The notes: a model not told the origin generated them from the letters alone. 64,000 nucleotides of DNA from Moduliflexus sp964602655 (GCA_964602655.1 CAZRSF010000021.1:17379-81378), one strand, 5' to 3'; counted from the first letter of the stretch, positions 41,617 to 51,092 are shown. Made by a program: numbers and translations.

Positions 41617-44600
41617 AATTTCTTTGTCGCATGATCATCCTGCTTCTGCTCGTGTCGAGCGTCACGCCGACTATTGCTCAGGCGCAGCAAGAAGCGGCGG
41701 TGTTTAACTTTGCCTTTAACCTCTATCAGGATGGCATGTATGATTTGGCGCTGACCGAATTCGATAAATTTATCCGCGAGTATCCGAAAAGCGTGAAAAT
41801 GTCGGATGCGCTGCTCTATAAAGGCGTGTCGTTAGAAAAACTCGAACGCCATGCCGACGCGGTCTATACCCTCGAACTCGTCCTCTCGCAATATCCCAAC
41901 AGTCTCGTGGTAGATGACACGCTGTATTATTTGGGAGAAACGTACCTGCAAAAAGGGCAGTTGTCAGAGGCAATGGATGTATTGAACCGCCTGACCACGC
42001 AGTTTCTCGATAGTCCGTTCCTGCTGCCCGCCATCAAATTGATCGGCGATATTTTCGTCGAACAGGGCGATGCCGCCTCAGCAATCAAATCGTATATGTA
42101 TGTGCTGGATCAACCGACTGCGGCGAATGAACGCGAAGCCACGCTGCTCACATTAGGTAACGCCTACCGCCTCGGCAAGCAATTCGATAAAGCCATTGAT
42201 ACCTATGAGAAAGCGCTCGAAGAATTCTCGAAAGGGGCGCGAAAGCCTGAATTTCAGTTAGAAATGGCGCAGACCTATTTTCAAATGGAGAATTATTCGA
42301 AAGCGCTGAAACTGTTCGACACGGTCTATAAAAGCGAGGCGAAAAGCTCGTTCGGCGCGGATGCGCTGTATTGGTATGGCATGTCGTATCTGAAATTAGG
42401 CGAATTCGGCAAAGCCAAAGAGGTCTTTATCGAGGTCACGAAACGCTATCCCGACTCAGATCAGCGCATTCGCGCCTTGACCGGCATCGGCCTGACCGAC
42501 TATTACGCCGGAAATTACGGCGCGGCGATTCAGCAATTTTCCGAATTGCTGCAGCAAATCACCGATCAACAATTAATCAAAGAAGTCACGTTTCATCTGA
42601 TCTGGGCATATTATCGCAATGGCAATTTGCAAGAAGCCGCCCGTATGGCCGCCACGTTAGAGCAGGACGATCCCAATCTGATTCCTCTGCAAGAGCGTTT
42701 TCAAGAAGGCGAATCGCTGTTCTTAGCGCGTGACTATACCGAGGCGTTGCGCGTGTTTTCACAATTTGTCGAGGATTTCCCGAAACATGACTTGAGCGAC
42801 AAAGCCGCGTATCGCATGGGGGAATGTTATCTGCAATTGAATGAAACGCAAAAAGCCTACGACCTGTTCAATGGGTTCGAAAAAACGTATCCGACCAGCG
42901 CGTTTGCGCCGTTCGTCAAGTATCATTTAGCCGATTACCTGTTCGAGCAGCACGCCTACGACGAAGCCGCGACCGCGTTTTATGATTTTATCTCGGCCAA
43001 TCCGAATCACCCGCTCGCCGCTGACGCCCAGTATCGCATCGGCGAGGCGATGGCCGCGCAGGGACGCTTGCAGCAGGCCGCCACAGAATTTCAAAAAGTC
43101 GTGAATGTCTATCCTGCCAGCCCGCTTGTCGCGCAAGCCTTATTCGAAATGGGGAGCGCTCTGGATGATTTGGGACGCTCCGAAGAAACGGTGGCGGCGC
43201 TCAATCAGTTGATTAACCAATTCCCGGAGAGCGATCAAACGGATGACGCGCTGTTATTGATGGGGAAAACTCTTTTTAAGGCGCGGGGGTACGCTGACGC
43301 CATTCGGACGCTCGCCCGCATCGCGACGGAATACCCTTCCAGCCCATTGAAAACCGATGCCCTGATGCTGGTCGGACGCGCGTATTATTTGCAGCAGCAG
43401 TATGAAGATGGGTATAACGCGTATCGCCGCGTCGTGGATGAATCCCCGGATCGGGAGTCCGGGCGCGAAGCCCTGTTTCAAATGGCCTGGGGCGCATACA
43501 TGGTGAAACAGTACGCGACCGCGATGGAATTGTTTCAAAAAATCGTGGATGTCTATCCGAATACGCCTGAAGCAGAGCAGGCCAGATATTGGAAAGGCAT
43601 GGTGTACAGTATGCAGGGCGATTTCCTGTTGGCGGCCAAAGAATTTCAAGGATATATAGACGAGTATCCCACGAATGCCAGCCTGTATGAAGAAGCGCTC
43701 TGGCGGTATGCCGAGGCGTTATATGCGGCGAACGATTTCTCAGGAGCGCGTCACGTCTATGATCGCTTGCTGGAACAATTCCCGCAGAATCCTCATGCCA
43801 GCGCCATCAAAAAACGGCTGCGCGACGCGTATTATCAGGACGGCGATTATCTGGCTGTACTGAAAACGTATGACGAATTGGCGCAATACGATCCCGGCTC
43901 ATATTCGCAAGAAAAAAGCCAGTTGTTGAAAGCCAAAAGCTTGTTGTTGGACGACAAGAAACAGGACGCGCAAACCGCGCTCAAAAAGTTCATCACCCAG
44001 TATCCGACCAGCGAATATGTGGAAGAAGCCTATCTGCTGCTTGGGGATTCATCTTACGACGCGAATCGCATGAGCGAGGCGATTCAGGCGTATGAGACCG
44101 CCCTCAGCCGTTTCCCGGAATCCGCCTCCGCGCCGCGCGCGCAGTATAAAATCGGCGACGCGCTGTTCCGGTCGAAAAAGTATGACGACGCCTTAATCGC
44201 GTTCCAAAAAGTGATTGACGACTACAATGATCGCGAATTCGCGGCGCAGGCGCAGTATTCCATCGGAAGCTGCCATAAAGAGAAACAAGCGTTGGATTTG
44301 GCCGTCAGCAGCTATTTGAGCGTGATTAACGATTATCCCGACGTGACCAGCGTGGATGTGCAGAAATTGAGTATCGGCATCTTTTTTCAGGAAATCAAGA
44401 TGTACGATTTGGCGATGCAATCCTTCTCACAGGTGGCGAAATTCACAAAAGACCCTGAAATCAAGCTGGAAGCGCAGTATTACATCGGCGAGACGCTGTA
44501 TGATTCCGGCGATTTTCAACAGGGGATTTTAGAGTTCTTCAAAGTCACCTACATGGGCTTTTCGCCGAAAAACATCTGGGTCTCCACCGCGAAATTCAGA

Positions 44601-44750
44601 ATTGCGGAGATTTACGAAGCGCAAGGCGATTGGAGCAAAGCGTTAAAGATTTACGATGAATTATACAATCTCTTCGGCGGTGGCGATAAACGCGGCCAAA
44701 CCGCATCAGATCGAATGAAAAAGATTCAAAGCAGCCAGCAGCAGAAATAA
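41613..44750 (+). CDS. giant secreted TPR-repeat protein
   Basis: A 1045-aa protein with a signal peptide (MKFLCRMIILLLLVSSVTPTIAQAQQ). About 25 consecutive TPR-like units follow, for example FNLYQDGMYDLALTEFDKFIREYPKS and ADYLFEQHAYDEAATAFYDFISANPNHP, resembling BamD/YbgF-type repeats. The ends are spaced by about 36-38 residues and many contain the YP or FP turn. It has no enzyme domain. It is a probable periplasmic or outer-membrane scaffold for protein complexes. Its start overlaps a short upstream ORF. Confidence 0.88.
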   Translation: MKFLCRMIILLLLVSSVTPTIAQAQQEAAVFNFAFNLYQDGMYDLALTEFDKFIREYPKSVKMSDALLYKGVSLEKLERHADAVYTLELVLSQYPNSLVVDDTLYYLGETYLQKGQLSEAMDVLNRLTTQFLDSPFLLPAIKLIGDIFVEQGDAASAIKSYMYVLDQPTAANEREATLLTLGNAYRLGKQFDKAIDTYEKALEEFSKGARKPEFQLEMAQTYFQMENYSKALKLFDTVYKSEAKSSFGADALYWYGMSYLKLGEFGKAKEVFIEVTKRYPDSDQRIRALTGIGLTDYYAGNYGAAIQQFSELLQQITDQQLIKEVTFHLIWAYYRNGNLQEAARMAATLEQDDPNLIPLQERFQEGESLFLARDYTEALRVFSQFVEDFPKHDLSDKAAYRMGECYLQLNETQKAYDLFNGFEKTYPTSAFAPFVKYHLADYLFEQHAYDEAATAFYDFISANPNHPLAADAQYRIGEAMAAQGRLQQAATEFQKVVNVYPASPLVAQALFEMGSALDDLGRSEETVAALNQLINQFPESDQTDDALLLMGKTLFKARGYADAIRTLARIATEYPSSPLKTDALMLVGRAYYLQQQYEDGYNAYRRVVDESPDRESGREALFQMAWGAYMVKQYATAMELFQKIVDVYPNTPEAEQARYWKGMVYSMQGDFLLAAKEFQGYIDEYPTNASLYEEALWRYAEALYAANDFSGARHVYDRLLEQFPQNPHASAIKKRLRDAYYQDGDYLAVLKTYDELAQYDPGSYSQEKSQLLKAKSLLLDDKKQDAQTALKKFITQYPTSEYVEEAYLLLGDSSYDANRMSEAIQAYETALSRFPESASAPRAQYKIGDALFRSKKYDDALIAFQKVIDDYNDREFAAQAQYSIGSCHKEKQALDLAVSSYLSVINDYPDVTSVDVQKLSIGIFFQEIKMYDLAMQSFSQVAKFTKDPEIKLEAQYYIGETLYDSGDFQQGILEFFKVTYMGFSPKNIWVSTAKFRIAEIYEAQGDWSKALKIYDELYNLFGGGDKRGQTASDRMKKIQSSQQQK

Positions 44751-44769
44751 CGACTCACCCATCTAAGGC

Positions 44770-44842
44770 GACGCCTCGCCGGAGCGCGAGGCGTCAAACC
44801 TGTCGAACCGTCGTTCGTCCTTCGACACGCTCAGGACGAACG
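44770..44842. repeat. paired palindromes after the TPR gene
   Basis: Two hairpins: GACGCCTCGC/GCGAGGCGTC (44770-44795) and CGTTCGTCC/GGACGAACG (44812-44842) around TTCGACACGCTCA. The second core resembles an interspersed palindrome seen in many environmental bacteria (recalled, not searched). They occupy part of the 348-base gap between the TPR gene and the TRAP genes. Confidence 0.7.
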
Positions 44843-44912
44843 GGGCGTCTTCTTATTTGGGAACGACTGTGGACGGCAAAATTATCGCCTACGTAACGTT
44901 GTACATCACGAA

Positions 44913-44960
44913 GGAGTCTCAACGCGAAGCTTTGAGGCAAAAGCTGCGCTTTTGCACTCC
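44913..44960. repeat. three-way-junction palindromic element, copy 2
   Basis: Outer stem GGAGT/ACTCC encloses CTCAA/TTGAG (44918-44936) and GCAAAAG/CTTTTGC (44937-44955). Layout and length match the element at 3368-3416. Confidence 0.65.
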
Positions 44961-45098
44961 TAAGAAAATCAAAACTTTCTCTTGACAATCTTGCCCGACG
45001 CCGTCTCCCTGACCAATCGAAGACAGGCAAACAACCTCTTATTATCACTCAGCATCATGCAGGAGCATCGGCGGCGGCATGATGCGTTCCTGAAAATT

Positions 45099-45578
45099 AT
45101 GTTTAAAACAACCGTGCTTTCGCTTGCAAAAGCCTGTAATAAGATTGCTGCGCTGGCCTTGTTCGCGATGATGTGCCTGACCTGCGCCGATGTGATTCTG
45201 CGCTTGTTTCGGCATCCGATTCGCGGCACATACGAAATGGTGTCCTTTTTAGGAGTCATCACCGTCTCGTTTGCTTTAGCGCACACGTCCGTTCATAAAG
45301 GGCATGTGGCAGTCAGTCTGCTGGTCGAGCATTTCTCAAAAAAATGGCAGGGAATTGTCGAGGTGGCGATCTCGATCTTCAGTCTGGCGCTCTTTGCCCT
45401 GATTAGCTGGCAGAGCGTGATGTATGCCCGCAGTTTTCAACTCAGCGGAGAAGTCTCGCCGACCTTGCAACTCCCATTTTATCCTATTGTGTACGGCATT
45501 GCCGCGTCTGCCGCTGTTGTCTGTCTCGTGCTGATGGTGGATATTCTCACGGCGCTGAAGACGATCAAAGAATCATGA
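45099..45578 (+). CDS. dctQ: TRAP transporter small permease (DctQ-like)
   Basis: A 159-aa protein with four membrane helices and the DctQ pattern CADVILRLFRHPIRGTYEMVSFLGVITVSFALAHTSVHKGHVAVSLLVEH. ATG 45099 is chosen because the first helix begins shortly after; ATG 45057 is in frame and would add 14 residues, and neither has a strong ribosome binding site. The stop overlaps dctM by ATGA. The TRAP small subunit assists the large permease in secondary uptake of organic acids. No periplasmic DctP gene is adjacent. Confidence 0.88.
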   Translation: MFKTTVLSLAKACNKIAALALFAMMCLTCADVILRLFRHPIRGTYEMVSFLGVITVSFALAHTSVHKGHVAVSLLVEHFSKKWQGIVEVAISIFSLALFALISWQSVMYARSFQLSGEVSPTLQLPFYPIVYGIAASAAVVCLVLMVDILTALKTIKES

Positions 45579-46876
45579 GCGTCACCATAATCGGTTTAAT
45601 CGGAATCGCGTGTCTCATCCTGCTGTTATTTTCCAATATGCCGGTCGGTTTTGTCATGGCCTTTCTCGGCGTGGTCGGCTTCAGCTATGTCAAAGGCGTC
45701 AACGCCGGACTGAGCATCTTAGCCAAAGATGTATTCGACACGTTTTCCGGCTACGATCTCACCGTCATTCCCCTGTTTATTTTTATGGGGCAAATCGCCT
45801 TCCATTCCGGCATCAGCAAGCGTTTATACGATGCGGTGTATGTGTTTATGGGGCATTATCGCGGCGGATTGGCGATTGCGACCATCGGCGCGTGCGCGGC
45901 GTTTTCCACCGTTTCCGGTTCAACAAACGCGACGGCTGCGACGATGGCGATGATTACGCTGCCGGAAATGCGGCGCTATAAATACGATATGGGGTTGGCA
46001 ACCGGTACGGTCGCCGCAGGCGGCAGTCTCGGCATTCTGATTCCGCCCAGCGTGATTTTTATTATTTACGGCATTCTGACCGAACAATCAATCGGCAAGC
46101 TCTTTGCCGCCGGGATTCTGCCGGGCATTCTGTTGGCCGCGCTGTTTATCCTGACGATTTACATCGTGGTGCGACGCAATCCGGCGCTTGCGCCTCAGGG
46201 AACGCGCGCCACGTTTTTTCAACGCGTGCTCTCTTTAAGCGGCATCATCGAAGCGCTGATTATCTTCATTTTAGTCATGGGCGGCCTATTCAAAGGCATC
46301 TTTACGCCAACCGAAGCGGCGGCGGTCGGCGCATTCTTGACGCTGCTGATTTCCGTGATCCGACGCCAGCTTAGCTGGACGCATCTCGTGCAATCGCTGA
46401 TGGAAACCACGAAAATCAGTTGCATGGTCATGACGATTGTGGCGGGCGCAGTGGTCTTCGGGCATTTCATGGCGATTACGCAAATTCCGTTCGCGCTCGC
46501 AAATTGGGTCGGAGCGCTGGCCTTGCCGAAATACGCCGTCATGGCTGTAATTATCCTGATGTATATGGTTGGCGGATGTTTTATGGATTCGTTAGCCATG
46601 ATCATGCTAACGGTTCCGATTTTTTATCCAGTCGTGATGGATTTGGGCTTCGATCCGATCTGGTTCGGCGTGATTATCGTGCTGGTCACGGAAATGGGCG
46701 TGGTGACGCCGCCGGTGGGCGTGAATGTCTATGTGGTGCACGGCATTGCGAAAGATGTGCCGCTCGAAACGATTTTCAAAGGCGCGTTCCCGTTTATGCT
46801 GGCATTGTTTACCTGCATCGCGCTCTTATTGGCCTTTCCGCAAATTGCGACCTTCCTGCCGAGCCTGATACGGTAG
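45575..46876 (+). CDS. dctM: TRAP transporter large permease (DctM-like)
   Basis: A 433-aa polytopic protein of 12-13 helices. GNAGLSILAKDVFDTFSGYDLTVIPLFIFMG, FSTVSGSTNATAATMAMITLPEM, AAGGSLGILIPPSVIFIIYGILTEQSIGKLFAAGILPG and GGCFMDSLAMIMLTVPIFYPVV are the DctM core motifs. It moves substrate with Na+ when fed by a binding protein. Substrate cannot be deduced here. A composite repeat lies directly after the stop. Confidence 0.93.
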   Translation: MSVTIIGLIGIACLILLLFSNMPVGFVMAFLGVVGFSYVKGVNAGLSILAKDVFDTFSGYDLTVIPLFIFMGQIAFHSGISKRLYDAVYVFMGHYRGGLAIATIGACAAFSTVSGSTNATAATMAMITLPEMRRYKYDMGLATGTVAAGGSLGILIPPSVIFIIYGILTEQSIGKLFAAGILPGILLAALFILTIYIVVRRNPALAPQGTRATFFQRVLSLSGIIEALIIFILVMGGLFKGIFTPTEAAAVGAFLTLLISVIRRQLSWTHLVQSLMETTKISCMVMTIVAGAVVFGHFMAITQIPFALANWVGALALPKYAVMAVIILMYMVGGCFMDSLAMIMLTVPIFYPVVMDLGFDPIWFGVIIVLVTEMGVVTPPVGVNVYVVHGIAKDVPLETIFKGAFPFMLALFTCIALLLAFPQIATFLPSLIR

Positions 46877-46883
46877 AAAAACC

Positions 46884-46964
46884 GTACCGTCAAACAGCCT
46901 TGTTTGACGAACGATGTTCGACGCCGACCAGGTGTTTTCGGCGAACAAGGCTGTTCGCTGGTAC
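46884..46964. repeat. palindromic repeat family C, composite copy 2
   Basis: An 81-base element: GTACCGTCAAACAGCC at the left end is answered by GGCTGTTCGCTGGTAC at the right end. The left internal arm (GTCAAACAGCCTTGTTTGAC) and right internal arm (GGCGAACAAGGCTGTTCGC) are each palindromic. It sits 7 bases after dctM. Confidence 0.72.
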
Positions 46965-47003
46965 GCCTGAATAATTACGAAAAACCAAGAAATAGGGTGA
47001 ATT

Positions 47004-47579
47004 ATGAATACATTAGATGCGATTGCGCAACGAAGAAGTATCCGCAGGTTTCAAGATGCCCCGATCTCGAATGAACAGATTCGCGCGATTTTACAGGCAG
47101 GCATTCAAGCGCCTTCTGGCAAAAATGGGCAGCCCTGGCGCTTTATTGTCGTGAAAGAAGATAAACGCGCGGAGATGGTACGCTTGATGCGCGAGGGAAT
47201 TACCAAAATGAAAGCGCAAGGCGAAGACACCGGCAGCGCGGAATGGACAGCGAAGATCATGGAACACGCGCCAATCACGGTGTTCATTTTCAACCCGTAT
47301 GGACAAGCGCCCTGGCTGCCTCATTCTATCGAACAGACGTTCGGAAATCTGGTCAACGTGCAATCTACTGGCGCAGCCATCCAAAACATGCTGCTTGCCG
47401 CGCAGGATATGGGGATCGGCTCGTTATGGATTTGCGACGTGTTTTTCGCATACGAGGAATTATGTCAATGGTTAGGAGAGCAGACGCAGATGGTGGCGGC
47501 AGTGTCGTTCGGCGTCCCTGCCGAAGCGCCTGCCGCGCGTCCGCGCATGACGATTGACGAAGTCACGCGGTGGCTGTAA
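47004..47579 (+). CDS. nitroreductase-family protein
   Basis: A 191-aa FMN-dependent protein: AIAQRRSIRRFQDAPISNEQIRAILQAGIQAPSGKNGQPWRFIVV and MLLAAQDMGIGSLWICDVFFA show the nitroreductase fold with its FMN-binding RRSIR and S-G-x-N-x-Q-P-W motifs. It should reduce nitro, quinone or flavin-type substrates with NAD(P)H. AGGGTGA is upstream of the ATG. A family B palindrome follows at the convergent boundary. Confidence 0.93.
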   Translation: MNTLDAIAQRRSIRRFQDAPISNEQIRAILQAGIQAPSGKNGQPWRFIVVKEDKRAEMVRLMREGITKMKAQGEDTGSAEWTAKIMEHAPITVFIFNPYGQAPWLPHSIEQTFGNLVNVQSTGAAIQNMLLAAQDMGIGSLWICDVFFAYEELCQWLGEQTQMVAAVSFGVPAEAPAARPRMTIDEVTRWL

Positions 47580-47589
47580 ATAGGCAGAC

Positions 47590-47618
47590 CTGTCAGACAC
47601 CTTCAAGGTGTCTGACAG
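47590..47618. repeat. palindromic repeat family B, copy 2
   Basis: A perfect 29-base palindrome with arms CTGTCAGACACCTT, exactly adjoining the stop codon of the minus-strand methyltransferase and 10 bases after the nitroreductase stop. It fits a bidirectional terminator position. Confidence 0.9.
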
Positions 47619-48383
47619 TTATTGTTTCCTCAACAACCACGTTGTGCCGATAAATTCCTGTTCCAACCGCTGATTTTCAGCCGCTTGTTCCGCAACGTAG
47701 CGCTCAAACAGCGCCGCCTTTTCGGGATATTTCGCGATCAATTCCTGCGCCCGCCACTCGATTTGCGCGAACATCTCGCGATCTGTCGCCGCCATTTTTT
47801 CGGCGGGCGAAATCTCTTCAGCCACAATATCGAAGCCGCTCCGTCGAATCTGCTCGATTGATTCGGAACGCGTCAGCATGTCGCGCTCTTCTGCTGCGCA
47901 GTCGTCAGGAAGATAGGCGTCGTCAAGAATGACGCAGCCGCCGGGCGTCAGACAGGAACGAAGCGTGGCGAGCGTTACCTGCGTATCTCCGAAAATCGGT
48001 CCAATCGCGCCAAGAATAATCAGATCGTAGCCGCGCAACTCTTTCGCGGATTGCCGAATATCCCCGATCTCGAAACGGCAAAGATGCTCGACATGATATG
48101 TTGCCGCCCATCGCGTTGCGTCGGCGATAAATTCCGGCATGGCGTCAATTCCATGCGCCCGGCAGCCGAATGTTCTGGCTAAATAGATAGAAACCGCCCC
48201 TTTGCCGCAGCCGAGGTCTAAAACGTGAAGCGGCACAATTCCATGTTGTTGAAGCAATGTGGCAATCGTGTCAGGAAATGCGCCCATTGCGAACAAATCT
48301 TGCAGCAAATAGGGCAAAAACGGAAATAGTTCCCGATCTTCCCCGTCAAGCGATTCAAGGATGCTATCAGTCGTATCGTTCAT
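47619..48383 (-). CDS. SAM-dependent class I methyltransferase
   Basis: A 254-aa protein. VLDLGCGKGAVSIYLARTFGCRAHGIDAMPEFI is the SAM-binding motif I and II region, and LRGYDLIILGAIGPIFGD is motif III. The C-terminal third is rich in Glu/Gln and helical. The acceptor is unknown. It precedes the LOG-family gene in the same direction, with 25 bases between. Confidence 0.9.
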   Translation of the reverse strand: MNDTTDSILESLDGEDRELFPFLPYLLQDLFAMGAFPDTIATLLQQHGIVPLHVLDLGCGKGAVSIYLARTFGCRAHGIDAMPEFIADATRWAATYHVEHLCRFEIGDIRQSAKELRGYDLIILGAIGPIFGDTQVTLATLRSCLTPGGCVILDDAYLPDDCAAEERDMLTRSESIEQIRRSGFDIVAEEISPAEKMAATDREMFAQIEWRAQELIAKYPEKAALFERYVAEQAAENQRLEQEFIGTTWLLRKQ

Positions 48384-48408
48384 TCCGATCCTCCACGGTC
48401 ATTTCGAA

Positions 48409-48999
48409 TTACGCCTGGCTGAGTTGCAGCGCCCATGCCGCTTTATCTACATGCGGCGGCGAGTAGGTGAGCATTTGATCCAGCAATCTATGCGGCTGCG
48501 CGTCAATCAATATCAATTGTCCGTCACTATCTCGGACAAATTGCTGCTCGACGGCATGGCGCACAAAGCGGATCAGGTCGTCGTAATAACCGTTGACATT
48601 TAATAAACCGCATGGTTTGCGATGGATGCCAAGCTGCGCCCAGGTCAGCACTTCGAAAAACTCTTCAATCGTGCCGAGTCCGCCGGGGAGCGCGATGAAT
48701 CCGTCCGCGAGGTCTGCCATCAGCGCTTTGCGCTCGTGCATCGAACTGACGACACGCAAATCAGGCAGTTCATTAAACGCGACCTCTTTTTCAAACAGAG
48801 AACGCGGAATGACGCCAGTCACGTCGCCTCCCTGCTGAAAGACTGATCTGGCAATTTCCCCCATCATGCCGAGCTTCCCGCCGCCATAGACCAACCCGAT
48901 TCCGCGTTCGACGAGCGTGCTTCCTAAGGCTCGCGCGGCTTCAAGATATGCAGGCTGCGTCCCCGGACTCGATCCGCAAAAGACACAAACACGTTTCAT
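48409..48999 (-). CDS. LOG-family nucleoside 5'-monophosphate phosphoribohydrolase
   Basis: A 196-aa Rossmann-like protein: VCVFCGSSPGTQPAYLEAARALGSTLVERGIGLVYGGGKLGMMG and SMHERKALMADLADGFIALPGGLGTIEEFFEVLTWAQLG. The PGGxGTxxE motif and the conserved Arg belong to the LOG/TIGR00730 family, which cleaves nucleotide 5'-monophosphates to free bases. The start with ATG 48999 is preferred over a TTG one codon before. It lies behind a 60-bp palindrome. Confidence 0.95.
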   Translation of the reverse strand: MKRVCVFCGSSPGTQPAYLEAARALGSTLVERGIGLVYGGGKLGMMGEIARSVFQQGGDVTGVIPRSLFEKEVAFNELPDLRVVSSMHERKALMADLADGFIALPGGLGTIEEFFEVLTWAQLGIHRKPCGLLNVNGYYDDLIRFVRHAVEQQFVRDSDGQLILIDAQPHRLLDQMLTYSPPHVDKAAWALQLSQA

Positions 49000-49007
49000 C
49001 AAGTCAT

Positions 49008-49067
49008 CGGTAGCCCCGCGCTACGTCGCGGGCGATACGATTCCCGCGACGTAGCGCGGGGCTACCG
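49008..49067. repeat. perfect 25-bp stem palindrome
   Basis: A 60-base inverted repeat with 25 perfectly paired bases (arm begins CGGTAGCCCCGCGCTACG) and a 10-base loop. No T-run. A possible remnant of the same family follows mrpF at 5012-5036. Confidence 0.92.
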
Positions 49068-49086
49068 TCGTTCAGCCAAAAATATC

Positions 49087-49974
49087 TTAGCCGTTATATT
49101 CCGCGCTGCCGAACGCTAACATCGGAAAGAAGAGGAATGGCAGGAAAAAGAGTCCTAATGCGTAGCCAGCGCCTTTGCCGAAATTCTGCGCAAGTTTAAG
49201 ACAGTTGATAAACCAGACAATCGGAAAGATAAAAAATTCGAGCAAAAGCCACCATATCGGCATTCCCGCAATTTCGAGGAGCACGATATTGCTGTAAATC
49301 GGAATCAGCGCTGCCCATCCGGGTTTTCCGGCTTTGGTGAAAATCTTCCAAACGGCAATAATCATGACAAGCGATAGCACAAATATCATAATCATGACCG
49401 GTACGAGCATCACTGACAATAACGATAACAAGGCAAATACTTGTTGAGCGTCAGCAGGCATTTCCCCGTCTGTTGGCTGCGACATATCAACCGGCTGCGA
49501 TTCCGGTTCCGCCTGCGCGGGAGTTTCAGCGGGTTGCTGTTCTTGCGGAGTTTCAACAGGAGGCTGTTGTTCTGTGACCTGTTCTGCAACGGCTTGTTCT
49601 GTCGGTTGTGGTTCGGGCGTGGGTTGTTCTGCTGGCGCAACCGTCTGTTCTGCCTGTTGCTGCGGCTCTGGCGTGGCTGTCGGAGCGGCAGTCTGTTTCG
49701 TCGAAGCAGCAGGCCGAATCTGCGGGGCATTCGGATCAGGCACAAACAGAAAACCAGCGCGTTCGGCTTCTTCGGCAGTGCAGAACCATTGCTCGCCGCC
49801 CTCGGTATTTATCTGAATTTTATCATACAATTTATGCCCAGGAACAAGATAGAGTTTTTTTCCGTCTTTTGTTAAAAATCCTTTGATTTTACAAGTACTA
49901 TCCGATTGTGCAAACACCGCCTGAGCCGCGAATGTCAGCAATACGAGCATCACAGCCATTCTGAGCGTTTTCAT
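49087..49974 (-). CDS. secreted/membrane protein with Ada-like metal-site motif, Pro/Gln linker and DUF5684-like domain
   Basis: A 295-aa protein. Signal peptide MKTLRMAVMLVLLTFAAQAVFAQ. Residues 24-75 (CKIKGFLTKDGKKLYLVPGHKLYDK... WFCTAEEAERAGF) resemble the small domain found behind nucleases and Ada, ending FC-xx-EEA-xx-AGF. A repetitive Gln/Pro/Glu/Thr linker spans about 90-165. Three to four membrane helices with GWAALIPIYSNIVLLEIAG (DUF5684-like) follow. The usual Cys residues of the first domain are partly missing (LVPGH instead of PxC). GGAGGGAAGG precedes the ATG. Function unknown. Confidence 0.75.
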   Translation of the reverse strand: MKTLRMAVMLVLLTFAAQAVFAQSDSTCKIKGFLTKDGKKLYLVPGHKLYDKIQINTEGGEQWFCTAEEAERAGFLFVPDPNAPQIRPAASTKQTAAPTATPEPQQQAEQTVAPAEQPTPEPQPTEQAVAEQVTEQQPPVETPQEQQPAETPAQAEPESQPVDMSQPTDGEMPADAQQVFALLSLLSVMLVPVMIMIFVLSLVMIIAVWKIFTKAGKPGWAALIPIYSNIVLLEIAGMPIWWLLLEFFIFPIVWFINCLKLAQNFGKGAGYALGLFFLPFLFFPMLAFGSAEYNG

Positions 49975-50229
49975 GCGTCCTTCCCTCCTGTAAAAATTCA
50001 TAATATTCACCAATATCGAGTCAGCGCAGCAAGATGTGTAGCAAGCGAATGGCATTTTGTCAACAGAATAGTGATTTAATATTGACAGACGCCGATTGCG
50101 CCGTAATGGTAGCTTTACAAGATAAACAACTCCATAAACGACGTGTATCAGATGAGAAAAGGAGCATGAACGACCTCAGATTGCCAATCGAACCTTCCCT
50201 GTTCGATTCGTGCAATCTGTGGTTCGTGT

Positions 50230-50781
50230 ATGTTGAATATGATGACGCAGCAACGAGAAACGGCAACGCTCGGCGCAGGATGTTTCTGGTGCGTCGAAGC
50301 GATTTTTCAGGATGTGCGCGGCGTGGAACGCGTGGTCTCCGGCTATGCTGGCGGCGCGACTGCGAATCCGACCTATCAGCAGGTCTGCGCCGGACAGACC
50401 GGCCACGCGGAAGTCGCGCAAATCACGTTCGATCCGGACGTGATTTCGTATCGCGATCTCCTGTACATTTTCTGGCGCGTGCACGACCCGACGACCCTGA
50501 ATCGTCAAGGCGCAGATGTGGGGACGCAATACCGCTCCGTCATTTTCTATCATTCGGACGAGCAGAAAACGGCTGCCGAACGGTCGAAACGGGAAACCGA
50601 CGCCGCAAAGGTCTGGCCGCATCCGATTGTGACGGAGATCGCGCCATTGACGAACTTTTACGCGGCAGAAGGGTATCACCAGAACTATTTCCGCAGTAAC
50701 CCGAATCAGCCCTATTGCCGGGCGGTGATCGATCCGAAAGTGCAAAAATTCCGCAAGACGTTTCAGGACAAATTGCGATGA
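50230..50781 (+). CDS. msrA: peptide-methionine (S)-S-oxide reductase MsrA
   Basis: A 183-aa protein. ATLGAGCFWCVEAIFQDVRGVERVVSGYAGG carries the catalytic Cys in GCFWC, followed by GHAEVAQITFDPDVISYRDLLYIFWRVHDPTTLNRQGADVGTQYRSVIFYHSDEQ. MsrA repairs oxidised methionine. The start is not fixed: 50230, 50239 or 50242 are in frame and none has a good ribosome binding site. It is alone; no msrB is adjacent. Confidence 0.95.
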   Translation: MLNMMTQQRETATLGAGCFWCVEAIFQDVRGVERVVSGYAGGATANPTYQQVCAGQTGHAEVAQITFDPDVISYRDLLYIFWRVHDPTTLNRQGADVGTQYRSVIFYHSDEQKTAAERSKRETDAAKVWPHPIVTEIAPLTNFYAAEGYHQNYFRSNPNQPYCRAVIDPKVQKFRKTFQDKLR

Positions 50782-50828
50782 TGCTCGATTGGCAGACGAT
50801 ACGTCGCGTTATAAGGAGATGACACAGT

Positions 50829-51092
50829 ATGCAGTGGCAAGAAATTCGACAGCATTACCCGCAGCAATGGTTGCTGCTTGAGGCCATTCAGGCGCATTCA
50901 GAGGCCAACAAGCGTATTGTGGATCAATTGGCCGTTCTGGATACGTTTCCTGATTCGATCATTGCGATGAAACGATATGCGCAATTACACCATGACGCGC
51001 CGCAGCGTGAACTCTATGTCGCGCATACCGACCGTGAAACGCTTGAAATACTTGAGCGACCCTGGTTCGGCATTCGAGGAGGCATCTCATGA
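50829..51092 (+). CDS. small protein, partner of an aspartic-protease-like gene
   Basis: An 87-aa helical protein (MQWQEIRQHYPQQWLLLEAIQAHSE...) after a strong AAGGAGATG site. Its last four bases overlap the ATG of a degraded retropepsin-like gene. I recall this type of small protein paired with an aspartyl protease-like protein in other environmental bacteria, which suggests a toxin-antitoxin-like or regulatory two-gene module. Function unknown. Confidence 0.65.
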   Translation: MQWQEIRQHYPQQWLLLEAIQAHSEANKRIVDQLAVLDTFPDSIIAMKRYAQLHHDAPQRELYVAHTDRETLEILERPWFGIRGGIS

